This document shows positions 16,424 through 25,825 of a stretch of 64,000 bases of DNA, in pieces. Numbering within the stretch: the first letter of the stretch is position 1; each line of letters begins with the position of its first letter. Under the pieces are notes generated by a model that saw only the letters and a list, made by a program, of their open reading frames with translations, searched no databases and had not been told where the DNA came from. A program made the position numbers and the translations under genes. Source of the DNA: JARRNJ01 sp037385045 (GTDB taxonomy: Bacteria; Pseudomonadota; Gammaproteobacteria; JASBUN01); contig JARRNJ010000005.1 of the NCBI GenBank assembly GCA_037385045.1, forward strand, positions 1 through 64,000, read 5' to 3'.

Positions 16424-18058
16424 TTACGCTGCCGGGCGGCGGTGGCGCACGTAGTTCTTGGGGATCAGGATCGTATTGGTGGGCGCGCGCTCCGCGTTCG
16501 TGTCCGGATAATCCAGGGTGTAATGCAGCCCCCGGCTTTCCTGGCGTGCCTGGGCCGAACGGATGATGAGATCGGCCACCGTGGCCAGATTGCGCAGCTC
16601 GATCAGGTCATTGGTGATGCGGAAATTGCCGTAATACTCGTCGATTTCGTGCTGCAGCAAATCGGCGCGGCGCTTGGCGCGCTGCAGGCGCTTGTTGGTG
16701 CGCACAATGCCGACATAGTCCCACATGAAGCGGCGCAACTCGTCCCAGTTGTGGGAAACCACGACCTCCTCGTCGGAATCGGTGACCCGGCTTTCGTCCC
16801 ACGGTGGCAGCGGCGGCGGGTGCGGGGTCCGGTCCAGTTGTCGCACGATGTCCTCGCTGGCCGACGCCGCAAATACCAGGCATTCCAGCAGGGAATTGCT
16901 CGCCATGCGATTGGCACCGTGCAGGCCGGTGAAGGAGACTTCGCCGATGGCATAGAGCCCGTCCAGATCGGTGCGGCCGCGGTGGTCGCTCATGACCCCG
17001 CCACAGGTGTAATGCGCGGCCGGCACCACCGGGATCGGTTCGCGGGTCATGTCGAAGCCGTACTCCAGGCAGGCGGCGTAGACATTGGGGAAATGCTGTT
17101 GGATAAACGCCGCCGGCTTGTGGCTGATATCCAGGTAGACGCATTCGGCGCCGAGACGCTTCATCTCGTGGTCGATGGCGCGGGCGACGATGTCGCGGGG
17201 CGCCAGTTCGGCGCGGGAGTCGAAGCGCGCCATGAAGGCAGTGCCGTCGGGCAGCAGCAATCGGCCGCCCTCGCCCCGCACCGCCTCGGTGATCAGGAAT
17301 GACTTGGCCCGCGGGTGGTACAGGCAGGTGGGGTGGAATTGGTTGAACTCCATATTGGCCACCCGGCAGCCGGCGCGCCAGGCCATGGCGATGCCGTCCC
17401 CGGTGGAGGTGTCCGGGTTGCTGGTGTAGAGATAGACCTTGCTCGCCCCGCCGGTGGCCAGCACCACCGCGCGGGCGGCGAACACGTCGACGCGGTGGCG
17501 CTCGCGGTCGAGCACGTAGGCGCCGAGGCAGCGATTTGGCTGCCGATTGTCCGCCTCTGCGGTGATCAGGTTCACGGCGAGGTGGCGTTCGAACAGGTCG
17601 ATGTTGGGGTGCTGGCGGACCCGGGCCTCGAGCGTGGTTTCCACCGCCTTGCCGGTGGCGTCGTCGGCGTGGATGACCCGGCGATGGCTGTGGCCGCCCT
17701 CCCGGGTCAGGTGATAGCCGCCGGCGTTGCGCCGCGCCGGTTCATCGCGGGTGAATGCCACGCCCAGGTCAATCAGCCACTGAATGGCGGCGGGTGCCCG
17801 CTCGACGGTGAACCGCACGGTGTCCGGGTCGCACAGCCCGCCACCGGCGGCAAGGGTGTCCTCGATATGGGACTCGGTGGAATCCCGGTCGTCGAGAACG
17901 GCGGCGATTCCGCCCTGGGCGTAGAGGGTGCTGCCTTCCTGCAGGGGTCCCTTCGCCAGCACGGCGACTCTGGCCCGGTCGGCGACGCCCAATGCCAGGC
18001 TCAGTCCGGCCGCGCCGCTGCCGATCACCAGGACATCGAACTCCAACGGGTTATGCAT
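16424..18058 (-). CDS. nadB: L-aspartate oxidase
   Basis: FAD enzyme that oxidises L-aspartate to iminoaspartate, the first step of de novo NAD synthesis. 544 residues from the ATG at 18058 (MHNPLEFDVLVIGSGAAGL); an upstream in-frame start adds 12 non-conserved residues. The FAD motif, GSTLYAQGGIAAVLDD, the catalytic-site HPTCLYHPRAKSFLITEAVRGEGG and ASNSLLECLVFA are present. It is related to SdhA but lacks the flavinylated histidine context. Divergent from rpoE, as in many gammaproteobacteria. Confidence 0.96.
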   Translation of the reverse strand: MHNPLEFDVLVIGSGAAGLSLALGVADRARVAVLAKGPLQEGSTLYAQGGIAAVLDDRDSTESHIEDTLAAGGGLCDPDTVRFTVERAPAAIQWLIDLGVAFTRDEPARRNAGGYHLTREGGHSHRRVIHADDATGKAVETTLEARVRQHPNIDLFERHLAVNLITAEADNRQPNRCLGAYVLDRERHRVDVFAARAVVLATGGASKVYLYTSNPDTSTGDGIAMAWRAGCRVANMEFNQFHPTCLYHPRAKSFLITEAVRGEGGRLLLPDGTAFMARFDSRAELAPRDIVARAIDHEMKRLGAECVYLDISHKPAAFIQQHFPNVYAACLEYGFDMTREPIPVVPAAHYTCGGVMSDHRGRTDLDGLYAIGEVSFTGLHGANRMASNSLLECLVFAASASEDIVRQLDRTPHPPPLPPWDESRVTDSDEEVVVSHNWDELRRFMWDYVGIVRTNKRLQRAKRRADLLQHEIDEYYGNFRITNDLIELRNLATVADLIIRSAQARQESRGLHYTLDYPDTNAERAPTNTILIPKNYVRHRRPAA

Positions 18059-18181
18059 AATGGGGATTAGTGTACCGGATTGGGGGGCAGCCACAAACCA
18101 GGGCCGGCCGGAATGCGGACCCTGACATTGAGCTGTATCGCGGGATGGCCGACAATAGCGTGGAAATGTTCATGAGCCACA

Positions 18182-18208
18182 GAACTATTCGGGGAAACAA
18201 CGGTCTAC
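18182..18208 (+). promoter_or_regulatory. candidate sigma-E promoter upstream of rpoE
   Basis: GAACTA (18182-18187), a 16-nt spacer and TCTAC (18204-18208) resemble the RpoE/AlgU consensus GAACTT-N16-TCTGA. The predicted start is about 40 nt before the rpoE ATG, which fits positive autoregulation of the operon. Confidence 0.55.
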
Positions 18209-18253
18209 TAGTGGTGAGGGCAGGGATCGTGGTGACGAAAGGGGAAGGCCCGC

Positions 18254-18829
18254 ATGGAGGCGCATAGCGTCGATCACGAGCTTGTCGAGCGGGTACAGCG
18301 CGGTGACAGGCAGGCATTCGATGTATTGGTCCGCAAGTATCAGCACCGGATCGTGAAATTGATTTCGCGCTATGTACAGGACCCGAGCGAGGCGTTGGAC
18401 GTGGCTCAGGAAACCTTCCTCAAGGCCTATCGCGCGTTGCCCCGGTTTCGGGGCGAGAGCGCGTTCTACACCTGGATCTACCGGATTGCGATCAATACGG
18501 CCAAGAATTATTTGGTGGCCCAGGACCGCCGGCCGCCCAGCGACGACATCGATGCGGGCGACGCCGAACAGTTCCAGGGCGCATTCCAGCTCCGGGAGCT
18601 GGATACCCCCGAACGGCTGCTCCTGCGCGGTGAGATCGAGACGACCATCGTTGAGGCCATGGAGGCCCTGCCCGAGGATCTCCGTACCGCCATCATGCTG
18701 CGGGAGCTGGAGGGCATGAGCTATGAGGAGATCGCCCAGAGCATGTCCTGTCCGGTCGGAACGGTGCGGTCGAGGATTTTCCGGGCGCGGGAGGCGATCG
18801 ACAACCGGTTGCGTCCGTTGCTGAGCTGA
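18254..18829 (+). CDS. rpoE: RNA polymerase sigma-E / AlgU factor
   Basis: ECF sigma factor for the envelope-stress regulon. 191 residues with sigma-2 (YVQDPSEALDVAQETFLKAYRAL, then FYTWIYRIAINTAKNYL) and sigma-4 (LREELGMSYEEIAQ-like helix-turn-helix, actually LRELEGMSYEEIAQSM, and PVGTVRSRIFRARE). The length and the acidic linker DDIDAGDAEQF match RpoE/AlgU. It heads rpoE-rseA-rseB-rseC-mucD; a sigma-E-like promoter precedes it. Confidence 0.97.
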   Translation: MEAHSVDHELVERVQRGDRQAFDVLVRKYQHRIVKLISRYVQDPSEALDVAQETFLKAYRALPRFRGESAFYTWIYRIAINTAKNYLVAQDRRPPSDDIDAGDAEQFQGAFQLRELDTPERLLLRGEIETTIVEAMEALPEDLRTAIMLRELEGMSYEEIAQSMSCPVGTVRSRIFRAREAIDNRLRPLLS

Positions 18830-18856
18830 TGCTCGCTTGTTGCGAGGTGAATAGCC

Positions 18857-19417
18857 ATGACTGAGAAACTCGACGAACAACTGTCGGCATTGATGGACGA
18901 TGAGTTGCCGGAGTCGGAGCGCGAGCTGTTGCTGCGCCGCCTGGCGGTGGACAGCGGTTTGCGCGATCGCTGGGAGCGCTACCATCTGGCGCGCGACGTG
19001 CTGCACAACGAGCTGCCGGAAACGGTCGATCTTGGGCTGAGCGAACGGGTACGCGCGGCTCTGGAACAGGAGCCGGAGCCGGAGATTGGCGTCTCCGCGG
19101 ACGGGGCGCTGCGCCAGCTGTTCAAGCCGCTGGCCGGGCTGGCGATCGCGGTGTCCGTGGCGGCGCTGGCGATCGTCGGCCTGCAGCAGCTCACCGATAC
19201 CGGTTCGCAGCAACCGCGCGTACCTGCGGTCGCATCCACCGCCCCGCCGGATAGCGGCTATGTCCGCGTGGCGGGCACCCGCTGGGACATGCAACGGCCG
19301 GAGATCGAAGCCAGGCTGAACAACCTGCTGGTCAATCACAACGAATACTCGTCCGAGACCAACCTGCAGGGTATGCTGCACTATGTGAGGATCGCCGGCT
19401 ACGATGGTAAACAGTGA
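18857..19417 (+). CDS. rseA: anti-sigma-E factor RseA (MucA)
   Basis: Single-pass inner-membrane anti-sigma factor that holds RpoE. The cytoplasmic N-terminal domain (EQLSALMDDELPESERELLL ... RWERYHLARDVLHNELP) is the sigma-binding part; one TM helix lies near residues 92-112 (LAGLAIAVSVAALAIVGL); the periplasmic C-terminal domain would be cut by DegS/AlgW and shielded by RseB. 186 residues. It is 27 nt after rpoE and overlaps rseB by 14 nt. Confidence 0.93.
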   Translation: MTEKLDEQLSALMDDELPESERELLLRRLAVDSGLRDRWERYHLARDVLHNELPETVDLGLSERVRAALEQEPEPEIGVSADGALRQLFKPLAGLAIAVSVAALAIVGLQQLTDTGSQQPRVPAVASTAPPDSGYVRVAGTRWDMQRPEIEARLNNLLVNHNEYSSETNLQGMLHYVRIAGYDGKQ

Positions 19418-20429
19418 CGGCAGACACGCGATCGTGAGAATTGCGGCCTATCTGCTGGTTGCGCTGCTGGCGGCGCCGTTGGCGGCACGGGCCGCCGATG
19501 ATTCGTCCGCCCAGGCGCGCCAGTGGCTGAAGAAAATGGAGCACGCGGTCAAGACCATGAACTACGAGGGCTCGTTCGTGTATATCCACGGCGACCACCT
19601 GGAGGCGATGCGTATCGTCCACGTGGCCGACAAGACCGGTGAGCATGAGCGGCTGCTGTCGCTGACGGGAGCGGCGCGGGAGATCCTGCGCGACAACGAC
19701 ATGTTGACCTGTATTCTGCCCGATACCCGCTCCGTAGTGGTGGAAAAGAGCCGTCCGCGGAAATACATCCCGGCCGGTCTGTTGACGCTCGACAAGAAGC
19801 TGTTTCGGTATTACGAGTTCAAGATGCTGGGCCAGGACCGCATGACGGGGCGCGCGGCGCAGGTTATCGAGGTCAAAGCGCGCGACCAGTACCGCTACGG
19901 CTACCGGCTGTGGCTGGACCGCGCGACCGGAATGTTGCTGAAGTCCGATCTGGTGGACGGACGGGGCATGCCGGTGGAGCAGATGATGTTCACCAGCATT
20001 CAGATGGACAAGGAGATCCCGCCGTCGGCGTTGAAGCCGGTCATCAGCGGCAAGGGCTACAAGTGGTTCCGGCAGGAGAAGCCGCCCTGGGCGCCCAATC
20101 GGGAGGAACGCGCGTGGAAAGTCACCCGCCTGCCGCCGGGCTTTGCCATGAGCATGCACGTGGCCCATGACATGCCCGCCAGCGTAATGCCCGTGGACCA
20201 CATGATGTTCACCGACGGGCTGGCCTCGGTTTCGGTGTATGTCGAGGAGCCAAACAAGAAGGAAAAACCCTTCAACGGAACCTCGCGCATGGGGGCGGTG
20301 AACGCGTTCGGCAAGGTGATCGCGGGTCACCAGGTCACGGTCGTGGGCGAAGTGCCCAAGGCCACGGTAATGATGATCGGCGAGTCGGTGCGCTACGAAC
20401 CGGACGTCGGCACAGGTGATCATCCATGA
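19404..20429 (+). CDS. rseB: sigma-E negative regulator RseB (MucB)
   Basis: Periplasmic protein that binds the RseA periplasmic domain and senses mislocalised lipopolysaccharide/lipid. 341 residues: signal peptide IAAYLLVALLAAPLAARA, a LolA-like N-terminal domain starting MNYEGSFVYIHGDHLEAMRIVH, and the C-terminal domain with WKVTRLPPGF and MVFTDGL-like (here MMFTDGLASVSVYVE). The C-terminal end is slightly longer than in E. coli RseB. Overlaps rseA (14 nt) and rseC (4 nt). Confidence 0.93.
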   Translation: MVNSDGRHAIVRIAAYLLVALLAAPLAARAADDSSAQARQWLKKMEHAVKTMNYEGSFVYIHGDHLEAMRIVHVADKTGEHERLLSLTGAAREILRDNDMLTCILPDTRSVVVEKSRPRKYIPAGLLTLDKKLFRYYEFKMLGQDRMTGRAAQVIEVKARDQYRYGYRLWLDRATGMLLKSDLVDGRGMPVEQMMFTSIQMDKEIPPSALKPVISGKGYKWFRQEKPPWAPNREERAWKVTRLPPGFAMSMHVAHDMPASVMPVDHMMFTDGLASVSVYVEEPNKKEKPFNGTSRMGAVNAFGKVIAGHQVTVVGEVPKATVMMIGESVRYEPDVGTGDHP

Positions 20430-20920
20430 TTGAAGAGACCGCGTCGGTTGTCAGGACAGAAGGCGACTTTGCCTGGGTGGAAACCCAGCGCCAGAGCGCC
20501 TGCGGCAGTTGCGCCGGCAGCAAGGGTTGCGGTACTGCGGCGTTGTCCAAGGTCCTCGGCAAGCGCCGCACCGAGGTGCGGGCTCTGAACCGCGCGGGTG
20601 CGCGCGTCGGTGACAGGGTCATCATCGGGATCGAGGAGTCGGCGCTGGTACGGGGTTCGCTGGCCGTGTACGCGGTGCCGCTGGTGGTGATGTTGCTGGC
20701 CGCCGCTCTGGGTGAAGCGTTGGGGCGTGCACCCGGGGCCGACGCCAATTCCCTCTCCATGGGTTTCGGGCTGATCGGGCTCGGGTTGGGATTCCTGTGG
20801 CTGCGCCGTTTCACCCGCCGGGCGAGCCGGGACCCGCGCTACCAGCCGGTGGTGCTACGGCGTACGGCAGTGGTCGGCGCCTCTCCCGACGGTATCTTGA
20901 CGCCTCGATCCATATTATAA
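20426..20920 (+). CDS. rseC: sigma-E regulator RseC (MucC)
   Basis: A 164-residue inner-membrane protein with a cytoplasmic cysteine cluster CGSCAGSKGCG (about residues 20-30) and two TM helices (about 74-92 and 108-126). RseC family members mildly modulate sigma-E activity and have been linked to Fe-S/redox maintenance (related to RsxC/SoxR reducing system). ATGA overlap with rseB shows translational coupling. A TATAAT overlaps its stop codon but lacks a properly spaced -35 element. Confidence 0.9.
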   Translation: MIEETASVVRTEGDFAWVETQRQSACGSCAGSKGCGTAALSKVLGKRRTEVRALNRAGARVGDRVIIGIEESALVRGSLAVYAVPLVVMLLAAALGEALGRAPGADANSLSMGFGLIGLGLGFLWLRRFTRRASRDPRYQPVVLRRTAVVGASPDGILTPRSIL

Positions 20921-20964
20921 TTTCTTCCTCTTAACTTACCGACCAGCCCGTCAAGGTTGTCCTT

Positions 20965-22404
20965 ATGAGCTCATACAAGCCGGCCAGGCTGCTGCTGTGG
21001 TGGGCGGCCGTGTTATTGCAGTTGCTTCCGGCCGCTTCGGCACTGGCTCGCGACCTGCCCGATTTCACCCGCCTGGTGGAGCAGGTGCGCCCGGCGGTGG
21101 TCAACATCAGCACGGTAAGCGGCCGGCAGACGGACGCCGCTGGTCAGTCCGAGGACCGCGACGGGCAACAGCCGCCCGGTGGAGTGCCGTTCGACGACCT
21201 GTTGCGCAAATTCTTCGAGGACCGGGGTGGCGACGGTATTCCGCCGGTTCCCCGCGAGTCCCTCGGTTCGGGCTTTATCATTTCGCCCGACGGCTACATC
21301 CTCACCAACCGGCACGTGGTCAAGGGTGCCGACAAGATCGTGGTGCGGCTCAGCGACCGGCGGGAATTCCGCGCCAAGCTGGTCGGCATGGACAAGCCCA
21401 GCGACATTGCGCTGCTGAAGATCGACGCCAGCAACCTGCCGGTGGTGCGCATGGGTGACTCCGACCGGCTCAAAGTGGGGGAGTGGGTGTTGGCCATCGG
21501 CTCGCCGTTCGGATTCGAACACTCGGTGACCGCGGGGATCGTCAGTGCCAAGGGGCGGACCCTGCCCCACGAGAATTACGTACCCTTTATCCAGACCGAC
21601 GTGGCCATCAACCCGGGTAATTCCGGCGGGCCGCTGTTCAACCTGGACGGCCAGGTGGTGGGGGTCAATTCACAGATTTTCAGCCGCACCGGCGGCTACA
21701 TGGGCTTGTCGTTCGCCATCCCCAGCAACACCGCCATGCAGGTGGCGGAGCAGATCAAGACCAAGGGCCGCGTCTCGCGCGGGTGGCTGGGGGTCTACAT
21801 CCAGGACGTGACCGGCGAGCTGGCCGAGTCGTTCGGCCTCGACAAACCGCGCGGCGCGCTGGTGGCGCGGGTCTTGCCGGGCAGTCCGGCCGAGAAAGCG
21901 GGCATCCGCGTGGGCGACGTGATCGTCACCTACCAGGGCCATGCGGTGGAGCAGTCCAGCGCGCTGCCGCCCATGGTTGGCGCCACCCCGGTGGGTGCCG
22001 AGGCACGGGTCACCGTCATCCGGGACCGCAAGACGGTACCCCTGACAGTGACCATCCGCGAGCTGCCGCGGACCATCACGGCGAGCGAATCCAGGCCGCC
22101 GGCGCGCCAGAAGCTCAATCAGCGCATCGGCCTGGCGGTGGTCGATCCGGACACGGCCCAGCGCAAGGCCCTGGAGCTGGGCGACTACGGCGTGGTGGTC
22201 AAGCGGGTCGAAGCCGACAGCCCGGCCGGTGATGCCGGCATCCAGGCGGGCGACGGGATTGTGATGATGCACGGTGCCAAGGTCAAGGATGCGCGCCAGT
22301 TCGACCGGCTGGTGGCGGGGTTGCCGGCGGGCAAGGTGGTGTCGGTGCTGGTGCACCGCGCCAGCGGCCCTTTGTTCGTCACCCTCAAGGTTCCGGCCGG
22401 ATGA
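20965..22404 (+). CDS. mucD: periplasmic serine protease MucD (DegP/DegQ family)
   Basis: A 479-residue HtrA-type protease-chaperone that degrades misfolded periplasmic proteins. A signal peptide (LLLWWAAVLLQLLPAASALA) precedes the trypsin-like domain with catalytic His117 (TNRHVVKGAD), Asp147 (SDIALLKID) and Ser220 (NPGNSGGPLF), then two PDZ domains (about 270-360 and 385-475; RVLPGSPAEKAGIRVGD, RVEADSPAGDAGIQAGD). Position after rseC matches Pseudomonas mucD in the algU-mucABC operon. The 3' end overlaps the glutaredoxin gene by 4 nt. Confidence 0.95.
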   Translation: MSSYKPARLLLWWAAVLLQLLPAASALARDLPDFTRLVEQVRPAVVNISTVSGRQTDAAGQSEDRDGQQPPGGVPFDDLLRKFFEDRGGDGIPPVPRESLGSGFIISPDGYILTNRHVVKGADKIVVRLSDRREFRAKLVGMDKPSDIALLKIDASNLPVVRMGDSDRLKVGEWVLAIGSPFGFEHSVTAGIVSAKGRTLPHENYVPFIQTDVAINPGNSGGPLFNLDGQVVGVNSQIFSRTGGYMGLSFAIPSNTAMQVAEQIKTKGRVSRGWLGVYIQDVTGELAESFGLDKPRGALVARVLPGSPAEKAGIRVGDVIVTYQGHAVEQSSALPPMVGATPVGAEARVTVIRDRKTVPLTVTIRELPRTITASESRPPARQKLNQRIGLAVVDPDTAQRKALELGDYGVVVKRVEADSPAGDAGIQAGDGIVMMHGAKVKDARQFDRLVAGLPAGKVVSVLVHRASGPLFVTLKVPAG

Positions 22405-22643
22405 GCGTCGCGCTGACCCTGTATGGTCGCTCCGGCTGCCATCTGTGCGAGGACATGGAGCAGCAGTTGCGCCGATTGCAGCCCGAGCACGGATTCGAAC
22501 TGGCGGTGGTTGATATCGATGGCGATCCGGCCCTCGGCGGCGAATACGGGCTGAAGATCCCCGTTCTGATGGCGGGGGCGCGCGAAATTTGCCACTATAG
22601 GCTGGATTTCGACGCGCTGGCCCGCATTCTGGGCGACGAATAA
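22401..22643 (+). CDS. glutaredoxin-like thioredoxin-fold protein
   Basis: An 80-residue protein with a CxxC redox centre, CHLC, at about residues 14-17 (LYGRSGCHLCEDME) and the cis-proline motif KIPVL near residue 54. It belongs to the short glutaredoxin/DUF836 type. ATGA overlap with mucD suggests coupled translation. Possible role in thiol redox; substrate unknown. Confidence 0.85.
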   Translation: MSVALTLYGRSGCHLCEDMEQQLRRLQPEHGFELAVVDIDGDPALGGEYGLKIPVLMAGAREICHYRLDFDALARILGDE

Positions 22644-22739
22644 GTTCGTTCTTACGTACCGGCTGTTTGCACGACGGTGCTGGAAGCGCCGCGGTGCGCG
22701 GATATGTGCCCTTTTCAAGGCCGATAAGGCCCTTGCGAC

Positions 22740-24554
22740 ATGAAACAACAACCGGATCCCATGCAGTACGTTCGGAATTTCTCCATCATTGCGCACATTG
22801 ACCATGGTAAATCGACCCTGGCCGATCGTTTCATCCAGGTGTGCGGCGGCCTCACGGACCGCGAGATGCAGGAACAGGTGCTCGACAGCATGGAGCTGGA
22901 GCGCGAGCGGGGCATTACCATCAAGGCGCAAAGCGTATCGCTGGACTATGCGGCCCGTGACGGACACATTTATCAACTGAATTTCATCGATACGCCCGGC
23001 CATGTGGATTTCTCCTACGAGGTTTCCCGTTCCCTGGCCGCGTGCGAGGGCGCGCTATTGGTAGTGGACGCCTCCCAGGGCGTCGAGGCGCAGAGCGTGG
23101 CGAACTGCTACACGGCCATCGATCTGGGCCTGGAGGTGGTGCCCGTCCTGAACAAGATCGATCTGCCGTCGGCCGAGCCCGAGCGCGTGATCAATCAGAT
23201 CGAAGATATCATCGGTATCGACGCCAAGGAGGCGGTGCGCGTCAGCGCCAAGACGGGCCTGGGTGTCGATGACTTGTTGGATCAGCTGATCGAGCGCATC
23301 CCGCCGCCCCAGGGGGATCCTGACGCACCGTTGCAGGCGCTGATCATCGATTCGTGGTTCGACAACTACCTGGGGGTGATCTCGCTGGTGCGTATCATGC
23401 ACGGGACCCTGCGTCCGAAGCAGAAGATCCTGGTGATGTCGACCGGCCGCACCCATCAGGTGGACGCAGTGGGTGTGTTCACTCCGAAGCGCGAGGAGCG
23501 CGAAGATCTCAGCGCCGGTGATGTCGGTTTTATCATCGCCGGCATCAAGGACATCGACGGCGCGCCGGTGGGCGATACCTTGACCAGTGCGGAGCGTCCG
23601 GCGCAGAAGCCGCTGCCCGGTTTCCGCCAGATGCAGCCGCGGGTTTTCGCCGGATTGTTTCCGGTCGACGCCGACGACTATGAGCCGTTCCGCGAAGCAC
23701 TGTCCAAACTGCGCCTGAACGACGCTGCGCTGCACTATGAGCCGGAGACCTCTCAGGCACTGGGTTTCGGGTTCCGCTGCGGCTTTCTCGGCATGCTGCA
23801 CATGGAGATCGTGCAGGAGCGCCTCGAGCGCGAGTACCAGTTGAACCTGATCACCACCGCGCCCACCGTGGTCTACGAAGTATTGACCACTCAGGGTGAG
23901 ACCTTCCACATAGATAATCCGTCGCTGCTGCCGCCGGTTAACCGCATCACCGAGATTCGCGAACCCATTATCCGCGGCACGATCCTGGTGCCGCAGGACT
24001 ACGTCGGTCCGGTGATCAACCTTTGCGTGGAAAAGCGCGGCGTCCAGGTCAATATGCAATATCTCGGCGGCCAGGTGCAGTTGGTCTACGAACTGCCCTT
24101 GAGCGAGGTGGTGCTCGATTTCTTCGACCGACTCAAGTCCGTGAGCCGGGGCTTCGCGTCGTTCGATTATGCGTTTGCACGCTTTCAGGCCGAGCCTCTC
24201 GTCAAGTTGGACATCCTCATCAACGGCGAGCGCGTTGATGCATTGTCGTTGATCGTGCACCGGTCGCAGGCGCAGTCGCGCGGAAGGGACCTCGCCGACC
24301 GGATGCGCGAGATCATTCCCCGGCAGATGTTCGATGTGGCGATTCAGGCCACTATCGGGTCACAGATTATCGCCCGAACCACGGTCAAGGCGCTGCGCAA
24401 GAACGTCACGGCGAAGTGCTACGGCGGCGACATTACACGCAAGAAGAAACTGCTGGAAAAACAAAAGGCGGGCAAGAGGCGCATGAAACAGGTGGGGAGA
24501 GTGGAGATTCCGCAGGAGGCGTTCCTGGCAGTGTTGCAGGTGGGCAAGAAGTGA
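22740..24554 (+). CDS. lepA: elongation factor 4 (LepA)
   Basis: Ribosome-associated GTPase that affects translation initiation/elongation under stress. 604 residues. G1 is AHIDHGKSTLAD, G2 region RGITIK, G3 DTPGHVDF, G4 NKID. The LepA-specific C-terminal domain is intact (AKCYGGDITRKKKLLEKQKAGKRRMK). Start is ATG 22740; an internal ATG at 22761 (MQYVRNFSIIAHID) is equally close to the usual N-terminus. lepA-lepB order is conserved in proteobacteria. Confidence 0.97.
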   Translation: MKQQPDPMQYVRNFSIIAHIDHGKSTLADRFIQVCGGLTDREMQEQVLDSMELERERGITIKAQSVSLDYAARDGHIYQLNFIDTPGHVDFSYEVSRSLAACEGALLVVDASQGVEAQSVANCYTAIDLGLEVVPVLNKIDLPSAEPERVINQIEDIIGIDAKEAVRVSAKTGLGVDDLLDQLIERIPPPQGDPDAPLQALIIDSWFDNYLGVISLVRIMHGTLRPKQKILVMSTGRTHQVDAVGVFTPKREEREDLSAGDVGFIIAGIKDIDGAPVGDTLTSAERPAQKPLPGFRQMQPRVFAGLFPVDADDYEPFREALSKLRLNDAALHYEPETSQALGFGFRCGFLGMLHMEIVQERLEREYQLNLITTAPTVVYEVLTTQGETFHIDNPSLLPPVNRITEIREPIIRGTILVPQDYVGPVINLCVEKRGVQVNMQYLGGQVQLVYELPLSEVVLDFFDRLKSVSRGFASFDYAFARFQAEPLVKLDILINGERVDALSLIVHRSQAQSRGRDLADRMREIIPRQMFDVAIQATIGSQIIARTTVKALRKNVTAKCYGGDITRKKKLLEKQKAGKRRMKQVGRVEIPQEAFLAVLQVGKK

Positions 24555-24617
24555 CTTCCATTGTGCGGATGACTGGGCTGATCCAAAAGGTCGAAAAGAC
24601 CGAAAGCATGGTGTGCG

Positions 24618-25433
24618 ATGATACAATTTGACTTTCCTACCATCCTTTTCCTGGCCGCTGTGGTAACGGGGGTGATCTGGGGCCTGGACAGACTGATCTG
24701 GCGGCCGCGCCGAATTCGCGAAACCCCGGAGGGAAAGGAAGCCAAGGAACCGGCGATCGTAGAGTACGCGCGGTCCTTTTTTCCCATCATCGTCGCTGTT
24801 CTGGTTTTGCGCTCCTTCCTGGTTGAGCCGTTCCGGATCCCGTCCGGATCCATGATGCCGACGCTTATCGACGGCGATTTCATCCTGGTGAACAAGTTCG
24901 ACTACGGCATCCGCCTGCCGGTGATCAACGAGAAGATCATCAGCATCGGCGAGCCGCATCGCGGTGACGTAGTGGTGTTCCGGTTCCCCGACGACCCGTC
25001 GACGGATTTCATCAAGCGCGTCATCGGCCTGCCCGGCGACCATATCGAATATCACAACAACCAGGTCTACATCAACGGCAAGCCTTTGAAGTACAAGAAC
25101 GACGGTGTATATATAGGCAAGGGAACGGCGGTGTCGATGTCCGGCGCCGAGGAGCTGACCGAGACCATAGGCAAGGTGAAGCACCAAATCCTGCTTGAAC
25201 CCGGGCGCAGCCTGGAGGCGCACTACACGTGCATGAAGGGCAATACGACGTTTGACGTCCCGAAGGGCCAGTACTTTGTCATGGGTGACAATCGTGACAA
25301 CAGCAATGACAGCCGCTACTGGTGCGGCGTTCCGGAGAAGAATCTCGTCGGCAAGGCGTTCCTGATCTGGATGAATTGGGATAAAGTGGACGGGCGCATT
25401 GGCTGGAGCCGCATCGGTACCCGAATTCGGTAA
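24618..25433 (+). CDS. lepB: signal peptidase I
   Basis: Membrane protease that removes signal peptides after Sec/Tat export. 271 residues. An N-terminal TM helix (about 6-22) is followed by a basic cytoplasmic loop, then a second helix (SFFPIIVAVLVLRSFLV). The catalytic Ser78 is in IPSGSMMPT and Lys133 in DFIKRVIGLPGD; box E is GDNRDNSNDSR. Shorter than the 324-residue E. coli protein but all boxes are present. Confidence 0.96.
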   Translation: MIQFDFPTILFLAAVVTGVIWGLDRLIWRPRRIRETPEGKEAKEPAIVEYARSFFPIIVAVLVLRSFLVEPFRIPSGSMMPTLIDGDFILVNKFDYGIRLPVINEKIISIGEPHRGDVVVFRFPDDPSTDFIKRVIGLPGDHIEYHNNQVYINGKPLKYKNDGVYIGKGTAVSMSGAEELTETIGKVKHQILLEPGRSLEAHYTCMKGNTTFDVPKGQYFVMGDNRDNSNDSRYWCGVPEKNLVGKAFLIWMNWDKVDGRIGWSRIGTRIR

Positions 25434-25450
25434 CTGTTCAGGAGGGGGGA

Positions 25451-25825
25451 ATGAATCGGAACAAGCAACGGGGTATGACCGCCATCGGGTGGTTGATCGT
25501 TCTCGCGCTGGTGGCGTTCTTCGCGCTGCTGGCGATCCGGTTGACACCCATGTACATGGAAGCGTTCGAGGTGAAGAGCGGACTGGAGTCGCTCAAGAAC
25601 GAACCGTTCATTACGCAGAAGAGCAAGTCCGAGATCTTCAAGTTGATGCGGCGCCGGTTTGACGTCGACAACGTCGACGACGTCGATTTGGCCAAATCGC
25701 TGACCGTGGACAAGTCAGACGGCAGACTGCGGATTGCCCTTAACTATGAGTTGCGCCGCCACGTCGTTGGGAACCTGGACGTGATCGGCACTTTCAACCC
25801 GAAAGTGGAGATCGTTGCCCGCTGA
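25451..25825 (+). CDS. DUF4845 membrane protein
   Basis: A 124-residue protein with the N-terminal QRGMTAIGWLIVLALVAFFALLAI, which resembles a type IV pilin-like leader plus hydrophobic helix; the remainder is soluble and basic. DUF4845 genes lie between lepB and rnc in many gammaproteobacteria. No function is established. The stop overlaps the rnc ATG by one base (TGATG). Confidence 0.85.
   Translation: MNRNKQRGMTAIGWLIVLALVAFFALLAIRLTPMYMEAFEVKSGLESLKNEPFITQKSKSEIFKLMRRRFDVDNVDDVDLAKSLTVDKSDGRLRIALNYELRRHVVGNLDVIGTFNPKVEIVAR

Noticed and set aside
20897..20921. TTGACG and TATAAT before mucD
   Set aside because: Spacer is only 13 nt, too short for a sigma-70 promoter; the operon is probably driven from rpoE.
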